Shown piece by piece: positions 8,401 through 16,517 of a stretch of DNA of 23,490 nt. The translations under genes and the position numbers were made by a program. Below the pieces are notes generated by a model that did no database searches, had not been told where the DNA came from, and saw only the letters and a program-made list of their open reading frames with translations. This stretch comes from JACJXF01 sp964349045 (GTDB lineage: Bacteria > Bacteroidota > Bacteroidia > Bacteroidales > GCA-2748055), in the NCBI GenBank assembly GCA_964349045.1, contig CAYGFI010000068.1:1-23490 (forward strand), written 5' to 3'. The first letter of the stretch is position 1, and each line of letters begins with the position of its first letter.

Positions 8401-11400
8401 CCATAACCTATAGAATCAAACCATTATTTAAAGATTATAACGGTATTGATTTGTTTGATTGCGACAGGGGAATTGACACAACGATTACCATTACTCTCAA
8501 TCCGACACCATTTTTTGATGACATCATCGTATCTGATACTGTAATTTGTAACGAGAACTCGATTAGCTTTGAATTTTTCAACAGTCAGAATACAACCGGA
8601 ACAATGGTGTTTGAACTTATTGGAACCTATACAGACACTGCAGTTATTGGTGTTAAACCCGATGCACAATACGGACTGGATCCTTTCTCGGATAATTTAA
8701 TTAACATATCTGATTCGATACAACCGGTAACGTATCTCTTCCAGCCGGTTATCAGTGATCCGGTGAATGGTCTGTACTGCAACAAGGGGATACATACTTC
8801 CAGGCTGGTTAAAGTAACCCCGACACTCCGCTCTGTTGCAAATCCTCTCACGTATATTGGCGGCAGAAATATACGCTGTTTTGGAGAAGATAACGGAACC
8901 ATTGATATAAAACCGGAAGGCGGTTATTACCTGAAGGATTATATCTATTCATGGACCAAAGATGGAGTTCCTTTCGGTACTACAACACTTGAAGATCCGG
9001 ATAAACTGAAGGCTGGTTTCTACAAATACAGTATTGAAGATATTATTGGATGTTATTTTGCTGACAGCCTCGAACTTACTGAGCCAAAACTTTTAGTGGT
9101 AACGGATAGTACCATATCCCAGAGTTGCGAAGGTAAAAATGATGGAGCCCTTTACATTGATATAACGGGTGGAACACCTGGCTATAATTACAGATGGCAG
9201 CATGATCTGGGTACTCCATTAACATTTGGTCAGGATGCTGTCAATTTGTATTATGGTTATCATAATCTGACTGCCAGGGACACCAACGGATGCCAGTTCA
9301 GAAGAACATATGAACTGATAGAGCCTAAACCTATGCTGGTCACCCTCGACGTTAAACAATACGGGGTTTATAATACTTCCTGTTTTGACGCCAGCGATGG
9401 GGAAATTGAAACATTTGCTGATGCAAACGGCTCACCCGCCAACTATAAATATTACTGGACCAGTGATCTGGGATCAGAAGCAGATCCTCCCGATAAAGCA
9501 AAAATTTCCGGTCTGAAATCCGCGCAATATTTTCTTACTATTGTTGATTCTTTGGAATGTTTAGGATATGCAGATTTTAGTATAATTGAACCGGATCCTA
9601 TTACTGTTACCAGAACCGGTGAATACCCGACAGGTTTTGATATAACCTGTTATGACCGCAGCGATGGAATTATAAACCTGAATGTGGCGGGTGGACATAC
9701 AACTTATCTCCCTGTTTTCTATGATTGGAAAATGATGGAGGATCCTGCATTTTCATCCAATAAGAAAAATATTGCCGAACTGCATGAAGGAACATTTAAT
9801 GTTAATATCCGGGATTCATACTCATGTCAGACAGAGTCCTCTGTCACCCTTCATGCTCCTGAAGAAATGGTTCTTACGGTTGAAAGGATCAGTGATTATA
9901 ATGGTTATCAGGTTTCCTGCATAAATTATGATAACTCAGTGATTGATCTGAGTCTTGTAGGTGGTTCCGGTGATTACAATTTTGCATGGACAACTGCGAA
10001 CGGAATAGTTTCAAATCCTTCTACACTTGACCAGGCCGGACTTCCTGCAGGAAACTATCATCTTGATGTTGTAGATGGAATAAATTGTCCTGCAGAATGG
10101 GATTTTGTAATTACCGAACCTGATAGTATTGCAGTTGCTCCTGACCTGGCGCTAAAAAATGGTTTTGAAGTATCCTGTTTCAACGGAAATGATGGTTCAA
10201 TAAATCTGAATACTTTCGGTGGAGTAGCTCCCTATGAATATTCATGGAGTACAACTGACGGAAGCGGAGTAACCGCTGTAACTGAAAATCAAAGCGGATT
10301 AAGTATAGGAACCTATTCCGTTTCAGTAATGGATAATAACAACTGTCTTGCTAACTGGGAATTTACTCTTAACCAGCCTGAAAAGCTTATTACCACCATT
10401 GATACAACAACGATTACCTGTTTTGCCGACAATGACGGTTCCGCTGATCTTACCGTTTACGGAGGTGTGGAACCCTATTTATATTCCTGGAGCAATGGTA
10501 AAACTTCACAGGATGTTGGTTCATTGTTTATTGGAGAATATCTGGTTGACGTTACAGATGCAAATGGTTGTATTGTAACGGATACTGCAATAGTGACGGA
10601 ACCTGCAGAAATAATTATTGATCTTTCAGTTCCTCTTCAGTATAATGGCAGGATGATAAGCTGCTTCGGCGCTTCAGATGCCATTATTAACTCTGCAGTA
10701 ACAGGTGGTAAAATTGAAGGAATATACCAATATCTGTGGAGTTGGGACGCCCTTCAAACAACAAGTATCTCAAACGTTCCGGCAGGCATTTACTACCTTT
10801 CCATTACCGATATCAATCAATGCGTAAAAGTTAATAGCATTGTGGTTCAACAGCCTCTGAAACTTGTAACAGATGTGTTCCCGACCAATCCTACCTGCTA
10901 TGGGAAAGCCGATGGTGAAATCACACTGATAGTGCAGGGTGGAACACCGGGTAATATGGGATATTCAATTGAATGGGCCGATGGTCAGTTGGGACAAACA
11001 GCTGATAGTATCGGTATGGGACAATATGGTGTGGTTATCCGGGATTTGAACAATTGCAGAATCGATACTTTTGGAAAACTGGATCAACCCGATTTAATAG
11101 AAATGACCAAAGTGGTTAATGACCCAACCTGTCCGGATACATATGACGGGTCCATTCAATACAATATACAGGGAGGAACGCCGCCATACGACTTGTTCCT
11201 TAATAATATAAAAGTCAATGAACTGGTTTCAGATCTGGGACAGGCTCAATCTCCTTATTATTTGGTAGTTACCGATAATAATCAATGTGTTCTTTATGAT
11301 ACAACCGTTCTGAAAGGCCTAGATCCCTCGTGTCTTACAATTCCTAATGCAATTACACCCAATGGCGACGGGATTAATGATACATGGCAGATTGACGACA

Positions 11401-11597
11401 TAGAACTCTATCCTGAAGCAAAAATTGAGATTTATAACAGGTGGGGTGAATTAATATACAATGCTCCTAAGGGCTATTCAAAACCCTGGGATGGAACATT
11501 CAAGGGAAGACAACTTCCTATTGACTCCTATTATTATGTTATTGACCTGAATAACGGGCGTGATGTATTTTCGGGAAATATTACAATTATTAGGTAA
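5493..11597 (+). CDS. Giant SprB-like T9SS cargo with type B (CHU_C) sorting domain
   Basis: The product has 2034 residues. ATG 5493 gives a signal peptide with a polar N-region, a hydrophobic core (SLIILCLTLCF) and a probable cut after LFAQ (about 41). About 42-400 is a parallel-beta-like region with a tandem duplication. About 440-585 is a Bacteroidota secreted-protein module (YFYPIGTAGNYNPL). About 587-690 is Ig-like, and 690-1110 holds about four PKD-like repeats separated by NPTP. Ten SprB-type repeats follow, each opening with a Cys-containing motif (CFGEDNGTIDI, CFNGNDGSINL, CYGKADGEITL) at about 1126, 1210, 1295, 1383, 1474, 1560, 1641, 1722, 1800 and 1879. The C-terminus (1948-2034; IPNAITPNGDGINDTW to ITIIR) is the CHU_C / gliding-motility-associated domain that directs secretion through the T9SS. 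SprB of Flavobacterium is a mobile gliding adhesin, so an adhesin role is likely here. Whether the cell glides cannot be told. Confidence 0.92.
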   Translation: MIFSCKHNTSAGPRKINSFLKSLIILCLTLCFSQQETLFAQVISNAGAAVTLTSGVVVESGDFENNSGSLGNEGTLNLSGDYLNAGPAVTAGNGYYNLKGDWTNFGIFNPDTSTVKFHGNTNDHSITHGSVGETFYKLTLNTPGKLVTHDATAGSVLTVIDSLNIFAGTLSLGSTTDSLSVRGNADIDGTLRFNNSTIQTSTITKNLSGTGTIDMSGGGRPHLLNLNGTTNDIGTLSTNPAGFSTVDYLGTTQTVFPSQNYRNLTISNTDVKTLQGNSLVGAELNVTGGIFDLGTIPTKLDVIGDANIATLLRFNGNKIKTVSIGGDLDGAGEIDMSGGNLSHLMNLYGVNNSIGTYSGGNNGTVDYTRTGDQNVFTSSTYRNLRITGSGTKILNSDITASGILTMLSGNINSNGNILKLTNSEIGAIIRQAGTVIGKLQRALAVTGSNYFYPIGTAGNYNPLNIKFQQLTPGPLTAQFKAEDIGSLGLPLDDDGNEVWDRFTQGYWNLNAVPPMASNNYNVNLNYNGFPILPGVDSSSRIIKRTDNGSLELDGINGSLDGTSISRNTLTGGISGNSTDFAIGKGRPKIDDQPENIDICAGSDAFFDINVRWHGLRFLKYQWQVNTGSGFTDIVNGGVYSGATSRRLVLTAADYGMNGYTYRVIITDRPGNTNISSVALLTVNKIPVATVSIPYQIVCDSIANVDVELGTFNDVTGTTFAWERTNPEGISTLAPLNGSGIIGTTISGAFKNTTDHPITIVYTIIPTGPLTTYCIGDAVTYSLVIQPTPRIFPVILNTIQCDSSTTAIQLRSPSTFTPDTVTLAERLITFNFTATATGGVTGFTASSAGRPNNFVITDTLINPTTSRQTVTYTLTPVSPFGCSDGPSQVFTVIVNPTPRLTALLAGHNVVCDTALITLNLTAGNGEVEGEKYYHLETSYTGDVTNVQASGYYPINYVISDILINDTKHFQTITYRIKPLFKDYNGIDLFDCDRGIDTTITITLNPTPFFDDIIVSDTVICNENSISFEFFNSQNTTGTMVFELIGTYTDTAVIGVKPDAQYGLDPFSDNLINISDSIQPVTYLFQPVISDPVNGLYCNKGIHTSRLVKVTPTLRSVANPLTYIGGRNIRCFGEDNGTIDIKPEGGYYLKDYIYSWTKDGVPFGTTTLEDPDKLKAGFYKYSIEDIIGCYFADSLELTEPKLLVVTDSTISQSCEGKNDGALYIDITGGTPGYNYRWQHDLGTPLTFGQDAVNLYYGYHNLTARDTNGCQFRRTYELIEPKPMLVTLDVKQYGVYNTSCFDASDGEIETFADANGSPANYKYYWTSDLGSEADPPDKAKISGLKSAQYFLTIVDSLECLGYADFSIIEPDPITVTRTGEYPTGFDITCYDRSDGIINLNVAGGHTTYLPVFYDWKMMEDPAFSSNKKNIAELHEGTFNVNIRDSYSCQTESSVTLHAPEEMVLTVERISDYNGYQVSCINYDNSVIDLSLVGGSGDYNFAWTTANGIVSNPSTLDQAGLPAGNYHLDVVDGINCPAEWDFVITEPDSIAVAPDLALKNGFEVSCFNGNDGSINLNTFGGVAPYEYSWSTTDGSGVTAVTENQSGLSIGTYSVSVMDNNNCLANWEFTLNQPEKLITTIDTTTITCFADNDGSADLTVYGGVEPYLYSWSNGKTSQDVGSLFIGEYLVDVTDANGCIVTDTAIVTEPAEIIIDLSVPLQYNGRMISCFGASDAIINSAVTGGKIEGIYQYLWSWDALQTTSISNVPAGIYYLSITDINQCVKVNSIVVQQPLKLVTDVFPTNPTCYGKADGEITLIVQGGTPGNMGYSIEWADGQLGQTADSIGMGQYGVVIRDLNNCRIDTFGKLDQPDLIEMTKVVNDPTCPDTYDGSIQYNIQGGTPPYDLFLNNIKVNELVSDLGQAQSPYYLVVTDNNQCVLYDTTVLKGLDPSCLTIPNAITPNGDGINDTWQIDDIELYPEAKIEIYNRWGELIYNAPKGYSKPWDGTFKGRQLPIDSYYYVIDLNNGRDVFSGNITIIR

Positions 11598-11618
11598 TCA
11601 ACAGGTTTATGATTAAAA

Positions 11619-12626
11619 ATGATAATTTTGTGTCGCGGTAAAAATTTGAATACACTTTTAAAATATATAATATTTATTTTGTTTGCTGCCATTGGTGAAT
11701 TTCTCAATGCTCAGCAATTACCATCGTTCACACAGTACCTGAATAATGGATTTATTATCAACCCGGCCATGGCTGGGAGTGATGGCTATACCTCACTAAA
11801 TACTACTTACCGGAAACAATGGATTGGATTACAAAACTCACCCACAACATATTCTATTAGCGGTCAAACTCGCTTGCTCCGGAAGTCTTTCAGGATTGTA
11901 AGTCGCAATGTCCGGAAGAATGTTATAAAGCCAAGTACAAAAGGTCGTGTTGGCCTTGGAGGATTTGTGTTAAACGATGTTAGCGGATTAGTAAGCCGTA
12001 CAGGTGTTAACCTGGCTTATGCATATCATATTCATCTGTATCAGAGTCAGGTATCCTTCGGATTAGCCGGACAGATCTTCCAGTACAGGATAGATGATTC
12101 AAACTTTGAATTTGGAACTGAGGATCCTATACTCATTGGCGGTCTTAAGCTCGTTACCTTTATTCCGGATGCAAATGCAGGTTTTTACTGGACGGGCGAT
12201 AGGTTTTTTGTTGGTCTTTCTGCAAATCAACTATTCCAATCCGTTTTAAAACTTGGTAGTTCCGATTTAGGCCAGCTTAAGTTATACAGGCATTATTATT
12301 TTATGGGGGGATTTACTATGCCTGTAACCCGGGAATTTGAACTTGAACCATCTACCTTGATAAGAACGACGGATCAACTGAATCCACAGCTTGATATTTC
12401 ATTACGGTTATTTTACCTGAATGATTACTGGGCCGGACTGGCTTATCGTTCAAGCGGGTCTGTTTCAGGACTGTTTGGTGTCAGGACTAATCAGCTTTAC
12501 CTGGGAATTGCTTATGATTATTCGCTTACAAGTATCAGAAAGCGAAGCTATGGTTCTGCTGAAATTGTTATCTCAGCCAAATTAGGCTCTAATGCAAGAA
12601 GATACAGATGGGTCAACAGGTATTAA
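11619..12626 (+). CDS. PorP/SprF-family outer-membrane protein
   Basis: The product has 335 residues: an N-terminal signal segment (LLKYIIFILFAAIGEFLNAQ), then the family signature QLPSFTQYLNNGFIINPAMAGSDG and KQWIGLQNSPTTYS, and alternating beta-strand segments to the C-terminus (GIAYDYSLTSIRKRSYGSAEIVISAKLG), consistent with an outer-membrane beta-barrel. Members of this family are encoded next to T9SS type B cargo and are needed for secretion or anchoring of the partner, as SprF is for SprB. It lies 21 nt after the giant SprB-like gene, which is the expected partner order. ATG 11619 is used; a few residues precede the hydrophobic segment. The next gene starts 15 nt downstream. Confidence 0.9.
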   Translation: MIILCRGKNLNTLLKYIIFILFAAIGEFLNAQQLPSFTQYLNNGFIINPAMAGSDGYTSLNTTYRKQWIGLQNSPTTYSISGQTRLLRKSFRIVSRNVRKNVIKPSTKGRVGLGGFVLNDVSGLVSRTGVNLAYAYHIHLYQSQVSFGLAGQIFQYRIDDSNFEFGTEDPILIGGLKLVTFIPDANAGFYWTGDRFFVGLSANQLFQSVLKLGSSDLGQLKLYRHYYFMGGFTMPVTREFELEPSTLIRTTDQLNPQLDISLRLFYLNDYWAGLAYRSSGSVSGLFGVRTNQLYLGIAYDYSLTSIRKRSYGSAEIVISAKLGSNARRYRWVNRY

Positions 12627-12641
12627 AGAGGATGTAAAAGA

Positions 12642-14123
12642 ATGGGTATCATTCAAACTCAGGCCATAAAAGGCACGATTTATTCCTACCTCGGTGTAGG
12701 TATTGGGTTTATAATTACTGCCATACTTTTTCCGAGAATCTTATCCACGGAGGAGATAGGTATACTAAAACTGCTTGTTTCATTCTCTGTAATATTTGCT
12801 CAATTCGCATCTCTGGGATTTATCAATGTAATTAACAGGCTTTTCCCTTACTTCAGAGACAAATCTTCCGGTCATAACGGTCTTCTTTTTATTGCACTGG
12901 GAGTATCAATTGCAGGGTTCATCCTGTCAATTATCAGTCTGGAAATTCTGAAACCCCTCCTGATCAGTAATAATGCAGACAGCTCTGCCTTGTTTATTGA
13001 GTATATCAATTACCTGGTGCCCTTAATATTCTTTACCGCGTTTTTTAATTTATTCGATTCTTACATCAAAGCTCTTTTTAATGCAGTTATCGGAACGGTT
13101 TTAAAGGAGCTTATTCAACGGATTTTTATTCTGGCGGTAATTGTGATGTTTTATTTTGATCTTTTTAGTTTCAACTTATTTGTATTGCTTTATACAATTG
13201 CTCTTTCATTTCCAACCTTGATTCTCCTTTTTATTCTGGTCTGGAAAGGTGAGTTTAAAATTCAATTGCCTCCAAAATCAATTTTAATCCGGTTTAAAAA
13301 AGAAATTATCGATTTATGTATTTATGGCATCCTGATAGGATTTGGCGGCATCGCGATTGTTCAGATCGATAGTATTTTAGTCAATAAATTTCTTGGACTT
13401 TCCCTAACAGGAATTTATGCCACTAATTTTTTCTTTGCTACCATTATTCTGATTCCATCCCGACCCCTGATTAAAATAGCAACCACCATTCTTGCTGAAG
13501 CATGGAAAAGAAATGACCTTAAGGAGATCCAGATGATTTATCAGAAAAGCAGTATTAATCAGGCATTAATTGGAACATTGCTTTTTATAGGCCTTTGGGT
13601 GAATATTGATAATATCTATATGTTTATCCCGGAAGAATATGAAGCGGGTAAATGGGTTATATTTTTCGTGGGTCTGGCTAATGTATTTGATATGCTTACA
13701 GGGATTAATGCTGTGATCATTCAGACATCATCCAACTTCAAGGTTAATGCAGTTATAACTTTAATTTTCCTGGTATTAATCGTAGTATTTAATTGGATTT
13801 TTATTCCCCTTATGGGAATAACCGGTGCAGGAATCGCTGCATTAATTTCAGTGGTAGTAACCAATACCCTCAGATCCATTTATTTGAAAGTGAAATTCAG
13901 GCTTACCTTTTTTCATCCTAAGATAATTGTAATTATTTTAGTTGCAGGTTTTTCTTATTTAGTGAGTTATTTTATTCCTCAATTTGAAAGTTTTATAGTA
14001 GATATTGTTATCAGGAGTTTAGCGTGCGGGGGCATATTTATGTGTATAATAATTGCCTTAAAAGTCTCTGAAGAAATTAACTTATTATTCTACAGTTTTT
14101 TAAAAATATTAGGAATTAGGTAA
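12642..14123 (+). CDS. Polysaccharide flippase (Wzx/MATE-like, MOP superfamily)
   Basis: The product has 493 residues and is almost entirely hydrophobic, with about 12-14 predicted membrane helices. The N-terminus IKGTIYSYLGVGIGFIITAILFPRIL-STEEIGILKLLVSF is typical of polysaccharide biosynthesis/oligosaccharide flippase proteins, which move lipid-linked glycan units across the inner membrane. The length matches the family. Further family-like stretches are FGGIAIVQIDSILVNKFLGL around residue 235-255 and LMGITGAGIAALISVVVT near 390. A GAGG-like purine stretch lies about 10 nt before ATG 12642. The 15-nt gap to the PorP/SprF gene suggests co-transcription with the adhesin pair. It is the first gene of the glycan locus. 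Confidence 0.88.
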   Translation: MGIIQTQAIKGTIYSYLGVGIGFIITAILFPRILSTEEIGILKLLVSFSVIFAQFASLGFINVINRLFPYFRDKSSGHNGLLFIALGVSIAGFILSIISLEILKPLLISNNADSSALFIEYINYLVPLIFFTAFFNLFDSYIKALFNAVIGTVLKELIQRIFILAVIVMFYFDLFSFNLFVLLYTIALSFPTLILLFILVWKGEFKIQLPPKSILIRFKKEIIDLCIYGILIGFGGIAIVQIDSILVNKFLGLSLTGIYATNFFFATIILIPSRPLIKIATTILAEAWKRNDLKEIQMIYQKSSINQALIGTLLFIGLWVNIDNIYMFIPEEYEAGKWVIFFVGLANVFDMLTGINAVIIQTSSNFKVNAVITLIFLVLIVVFNWIFIPLMGITGAGIAALISVVVTNTLRSIYLKVKFRLTFFHPKIIVIILVAGFSYLVSYFIPQFESFIVDIVIRSLACGGIFMCIIIALKVSEEINLLFYSFLKILGIR

Positions 14124-14394
14124 TTATTAAGGCATTAGTCACTTCAAAAATAAAAAATTGTTAATCGATATTCTTAAATTAATTTAAACTAAAGTGATTA
14201 AGTAGCAACTTTGATTAATGATCCATAAGAAAGAAATTCTCAAAATGGTACAATCCTGATCAAAAATCTGATTTTTAGAATTTTATCCTGAATGTGTGCA
14301 AATACTTACAACTTTTAGTCTTAAGTCTGAATAACCTTAGTTATTCCAATGAATCTCCTATTTTTGTATTCTAAAAAAGAAAGCACTAACCTTC
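14124..14394. other. AT-rich intergenic region between flippase and methyltransferase
   Basis: These 271 bases contain no supportable gene. There is a perfect but purely AT 14-bp palindrome (ttaaattaatttaa, 14174-14187) and a promoter-like box near the right end. It is the longest gap inside the glycan locus and the most likely place for a second transcription start. Confidence 0.6.
14359..14366 (+). promoter_or_regulatory. Possible Bacteroidota promoter -7 box (TATTTTTG)
   Basis: TATTTTTG fits the TAnnTTTG consensus used by the main sigma factor of Bacteroidota and ends 28 nt before the ATG at 14395. The expected TTTG-like -33 element is weak: only ttag about 18 nt upstream. The box is short and the region AT-rich, so a chance match is possible. 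Confidence 0.35.
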
Positions 14395-15138
14395 ATGAAT
14401 ACAAAAAACTCAACCCGTAAGATTAGTCTGACTTATATCAGATATCGATCCAAAGTATTGATAACCAGTTTCATGAAGTCCATTCACAATCTTTTTTATA
14501 TAATGGGAGTGGATATTCGATTTCGAAAGTATAATGTTTCAATTAATGCAGTGGAGCAAAATTCGGTCGATGCAATAAATAGCTTTTACAGTTCAACTGA
14601 TAAGCAATTTGAAATAACTTCAACAGAGCATCAAAAGTTTTTTCATGAAATTATTAAAATTATTGAAAACTATGGGATTAAACTTAAAGACAAAGATATA
14701 GCCGATTTTGGTTGTGGTGCAGGTAATTTGCTTTCCCACCTGAACAAGTATTTTCAACCGGCAGTATGCAATGGTTTTGACTTTTCTGAAACACTTTTAA
14801 ACCTGGCGATCAAACGCTTCCCGGAAGGCCGGTTTGCACATCATGATATTTATACATGTATGGACCGGCAATTCGATTTCGTTTTTTGTACAGAAGTTAT
14901 CGAGCATTTATTGTATCCCGATAAGGCTGTAAAAAATATTCTGGCCACTGTAAATCCTAATGGTGGTGGAGCTTTCTTAAGCGTACCCGATGGAAGGAAT
15001 GATACTTTTGCCTACCACATAAATTTTTGGAGTCCGGAAAGTTGGGAAGTATTTATCAGGAGCCAGGTTGATGAAAATATTAAGATCGAGACCGGATATG
15101 TTACATCTAACAACCTGTATGCTATAATTTTATTTTAA
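14395..15138 (+). CDS. Class I SAM-dependent methyltransferase
   Basis: The product has 247 residues. The Rossmann-fold SAM-binding motif IADFGCGAGN is at about 102-111, followed by CNGFDFSETLLNLA (acidic residue binding the SAM ribose) and FVFCTEVIEHLLYPDKAVKNIL at about 162, typical of the UbiG/Methyltransf_11-23 type. The C-terminal HINFWSPESWEVFI is common in glycan-locus methyltransferases. It probably methylates a sugar or a precursor of the glycan assembled by its neighbours; the actual acceptor cannot be deduced. ATG 14395 gives about 100 residues before the SAM motif, including a basic N-terminus; an internal ATG at 14473 is an alternative start. The next gene follows after 27 nt. 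Confidence 0.85.
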   Translation: MNTKNSTRKISLTYIRYRSKVLITSFMKSIHNLFYIMGVDIRFRKYNVSINAVEQNSVDAINSFYSSTDKQFEITSTEHQKFFHEIIKIIENYGIKLKDKDIADFGCGAGNLLSHLNKYFQPAVCNGFDFSETLLNLAIKRFPEGRFAHHDIYTCMDRQFDFVFCTEVIEHLLYPDKAVKNILATVNPNGGGAFLSVPDGRNDTFAYHINFWSPESWEVFIRSQVDENIKIETGYVTSNNLYAIILF

Positions 15139-15165
15139 CCTCATAAATACCCTTAACGGCAATCT

Positions 15166-16392
15166 ATGAAAGTCTTATTTACATTTGGGGGTATGCCGCA
15201 CTACCTAAGTGCGCTTCTTGGGAAAATACAACAGAAAGAAGTCGTTGAGATTTGTGTTGTTATACCTGATGCACAAGGGAAAAGCATAGGAAAGGGAGTA
15301 AAATTAACTGATGAAAAGGAAGGGTTCAAAATAATAAAACTTACCGAATACAACTCATTCTTAAAAAAGCCTTTTTTTAATGGGTTTATGAGTGTAATAA
15401 AATCCGAAAAACCTGATCTGATTGTTATCGGATGGCCATATATTGTTCCACTAAGTTTAAAATTCAGGTTATTGTTTTACATAAAACGTAAAAGAATCGG
15501 ATTAATATTCAGAGAAATACCGTTTAATGTGGCTCCTTACGATCAGGCATTCTCATATTTTAAAAAGCATCCGATATTCAATGAAGACATGAATAATACG
15601 ACCCCAAAGGGATTGAAATACTATCTTTGGGCCCTTACATTAAAGTATTTGCTTAAATGGTATTATTCAATAATCGACGCTAGTCTTGCTTATGCTATTT
15701 CGGCTTTTGAAATCCATAAAAGTTACGGGTTAAAGGAAGAGCAGATTTTTATTTCCTGTAACTCTCCTGATACTGAAGCTCTGATTGCAGAAAAAGAAAA
15801 ATTATTGGCGGAACATGTTGAATTAAATTATAATCCCTTCCGTATAATCCATATCGGCCGATTAGTAAAATGGAAAAAAGTTGATTTACTGCTTGAAGCA
15901 ACAGCAAAACTTTATAAAGAATATCCTCAAACGGAACTGGTTATTATTGGTGAAGGACCGGAAGAAGAGAATCTGAAGAAAAAGGCTGAAAAACTTAACA
16001 TTACTGAAAGGGTTAATTTTACAGGAAGTATTTATAAAATAGATCTGGCAAAGCACATAATGTCGTCGGGAATTTATGTTCTAGCCGGGATGGGCGGATT
16101 ATCGATAAATGAAGCAATGGCTTTCGGAAAACCGGTAATTTGCTCAATATGTGATGGCACTGAAAAGACTCTTGTCAGGGATGGTTTTAATGGAATNNNN
16201 NNNNNNGGGTATTGTTTACCGGATGAATTTGGCGGAAAAATAAAATATTTGTTTGAAAATCAGCATCTTATTGAGTTGATGGGAAAAAATTCCGAATTCA
16301 TTATTCGGAATGAAGTAAACTTAAGTACCGTTTCGACTGTATTTTTACGTTGTTTTGAATACGTTTATGATAAAAAGAGACCAGTCCGGTAG
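15166..16392 (+). CDS. GT4-family glycosyltransferase (contains assembly gap)
   Basis: The nominal length is 408 residues, four of them unknown because of ten Ns at 16197-16206. It has a GT-B fold: an N-terminal half beginning MKVLFTFGGMPHYLSALLGKI, and a C-terminal half with IIHIGRLVKWKKVDLLLEA at about 228, VIIGEGPEEENLKKKA at about 263, and the donor-site stretch GGLSINEAMAFGKPVI at about 311. These are hallmarks of Glycos_transf_1 (GT4) retaining glycosyltransferases, which transfer nucleotide-activated sugars onto a growing lipid-linked glycan at the cytoplasmic membrane. The frame is continuous across the gap, and the NG...GY...KIKYLF spacing is close to family expectation, so the gene is probably intact. 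The donor sugar cannot be predicted. There are 125 bases with no gene between it and the epimerase. Confidence 0.85.
   Translation: MKVLFTFGGMPHYLSALLGKIQQKEVVEICVVIPDAQGKSIGKGVKLTDEKEGFKIIKLTEYNSFLKKPFFNGFMSVIKSEKPDLIVIGWPYIVPLSLKFRLLFYIKRKRIGLIFREIPFNVAPYDQAFSYFKKHPIFNEDMNNTTPKGLKYYLWALTLKYLLKWYYSIIDASLAYAISAFEIHKSYGLKEEQIFISCNSPDTEALIAEKEKLLAEHVELNYNPFRIIHIGRLVKWKKVDLLLEATAKLYKEYPQTELVIIGEGPEEENLKKKAEKLNITERVNFTGSIYKIDLAKHIMSSGIYVLAGMGGLSINEAMAFGKPVICSICDGTEKTLVRDGFNGXXXXGYCLPDEFGGKIKYLFENQHLIELMGKNSEFIIRNEVNLSTVSTVFLRCFEYVYDKKRPVR
16197..16206. other. Assembly gap (10 Ns)
   Basis: Ten consecutive Ns lie inside the GT4 gene. The true length is unknown, but reading frame and family spacing on both sides are consistent with a gap of about 10 bases. 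Confidence 0.98.
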
Positions 16393-16517
16393 GGTGAAAA
16401 CTTTATGACTGTAAGACGTTTGGGAAAGCATATTGGAGATTACATAAAAAGTTAAAATTTTTGAGTAAAATAAATCTTGTTTAAATATTCGTTTTTCAAT
16501 TATATAAATTAAGAATT

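Noticed and set aside
14174..14187. Perfect 14-bp palindrome ttaaattaatttaa as an operator
   Set aside because: It is made only of A and T in an AT-rich gap, so chance is a sufficient explanation.
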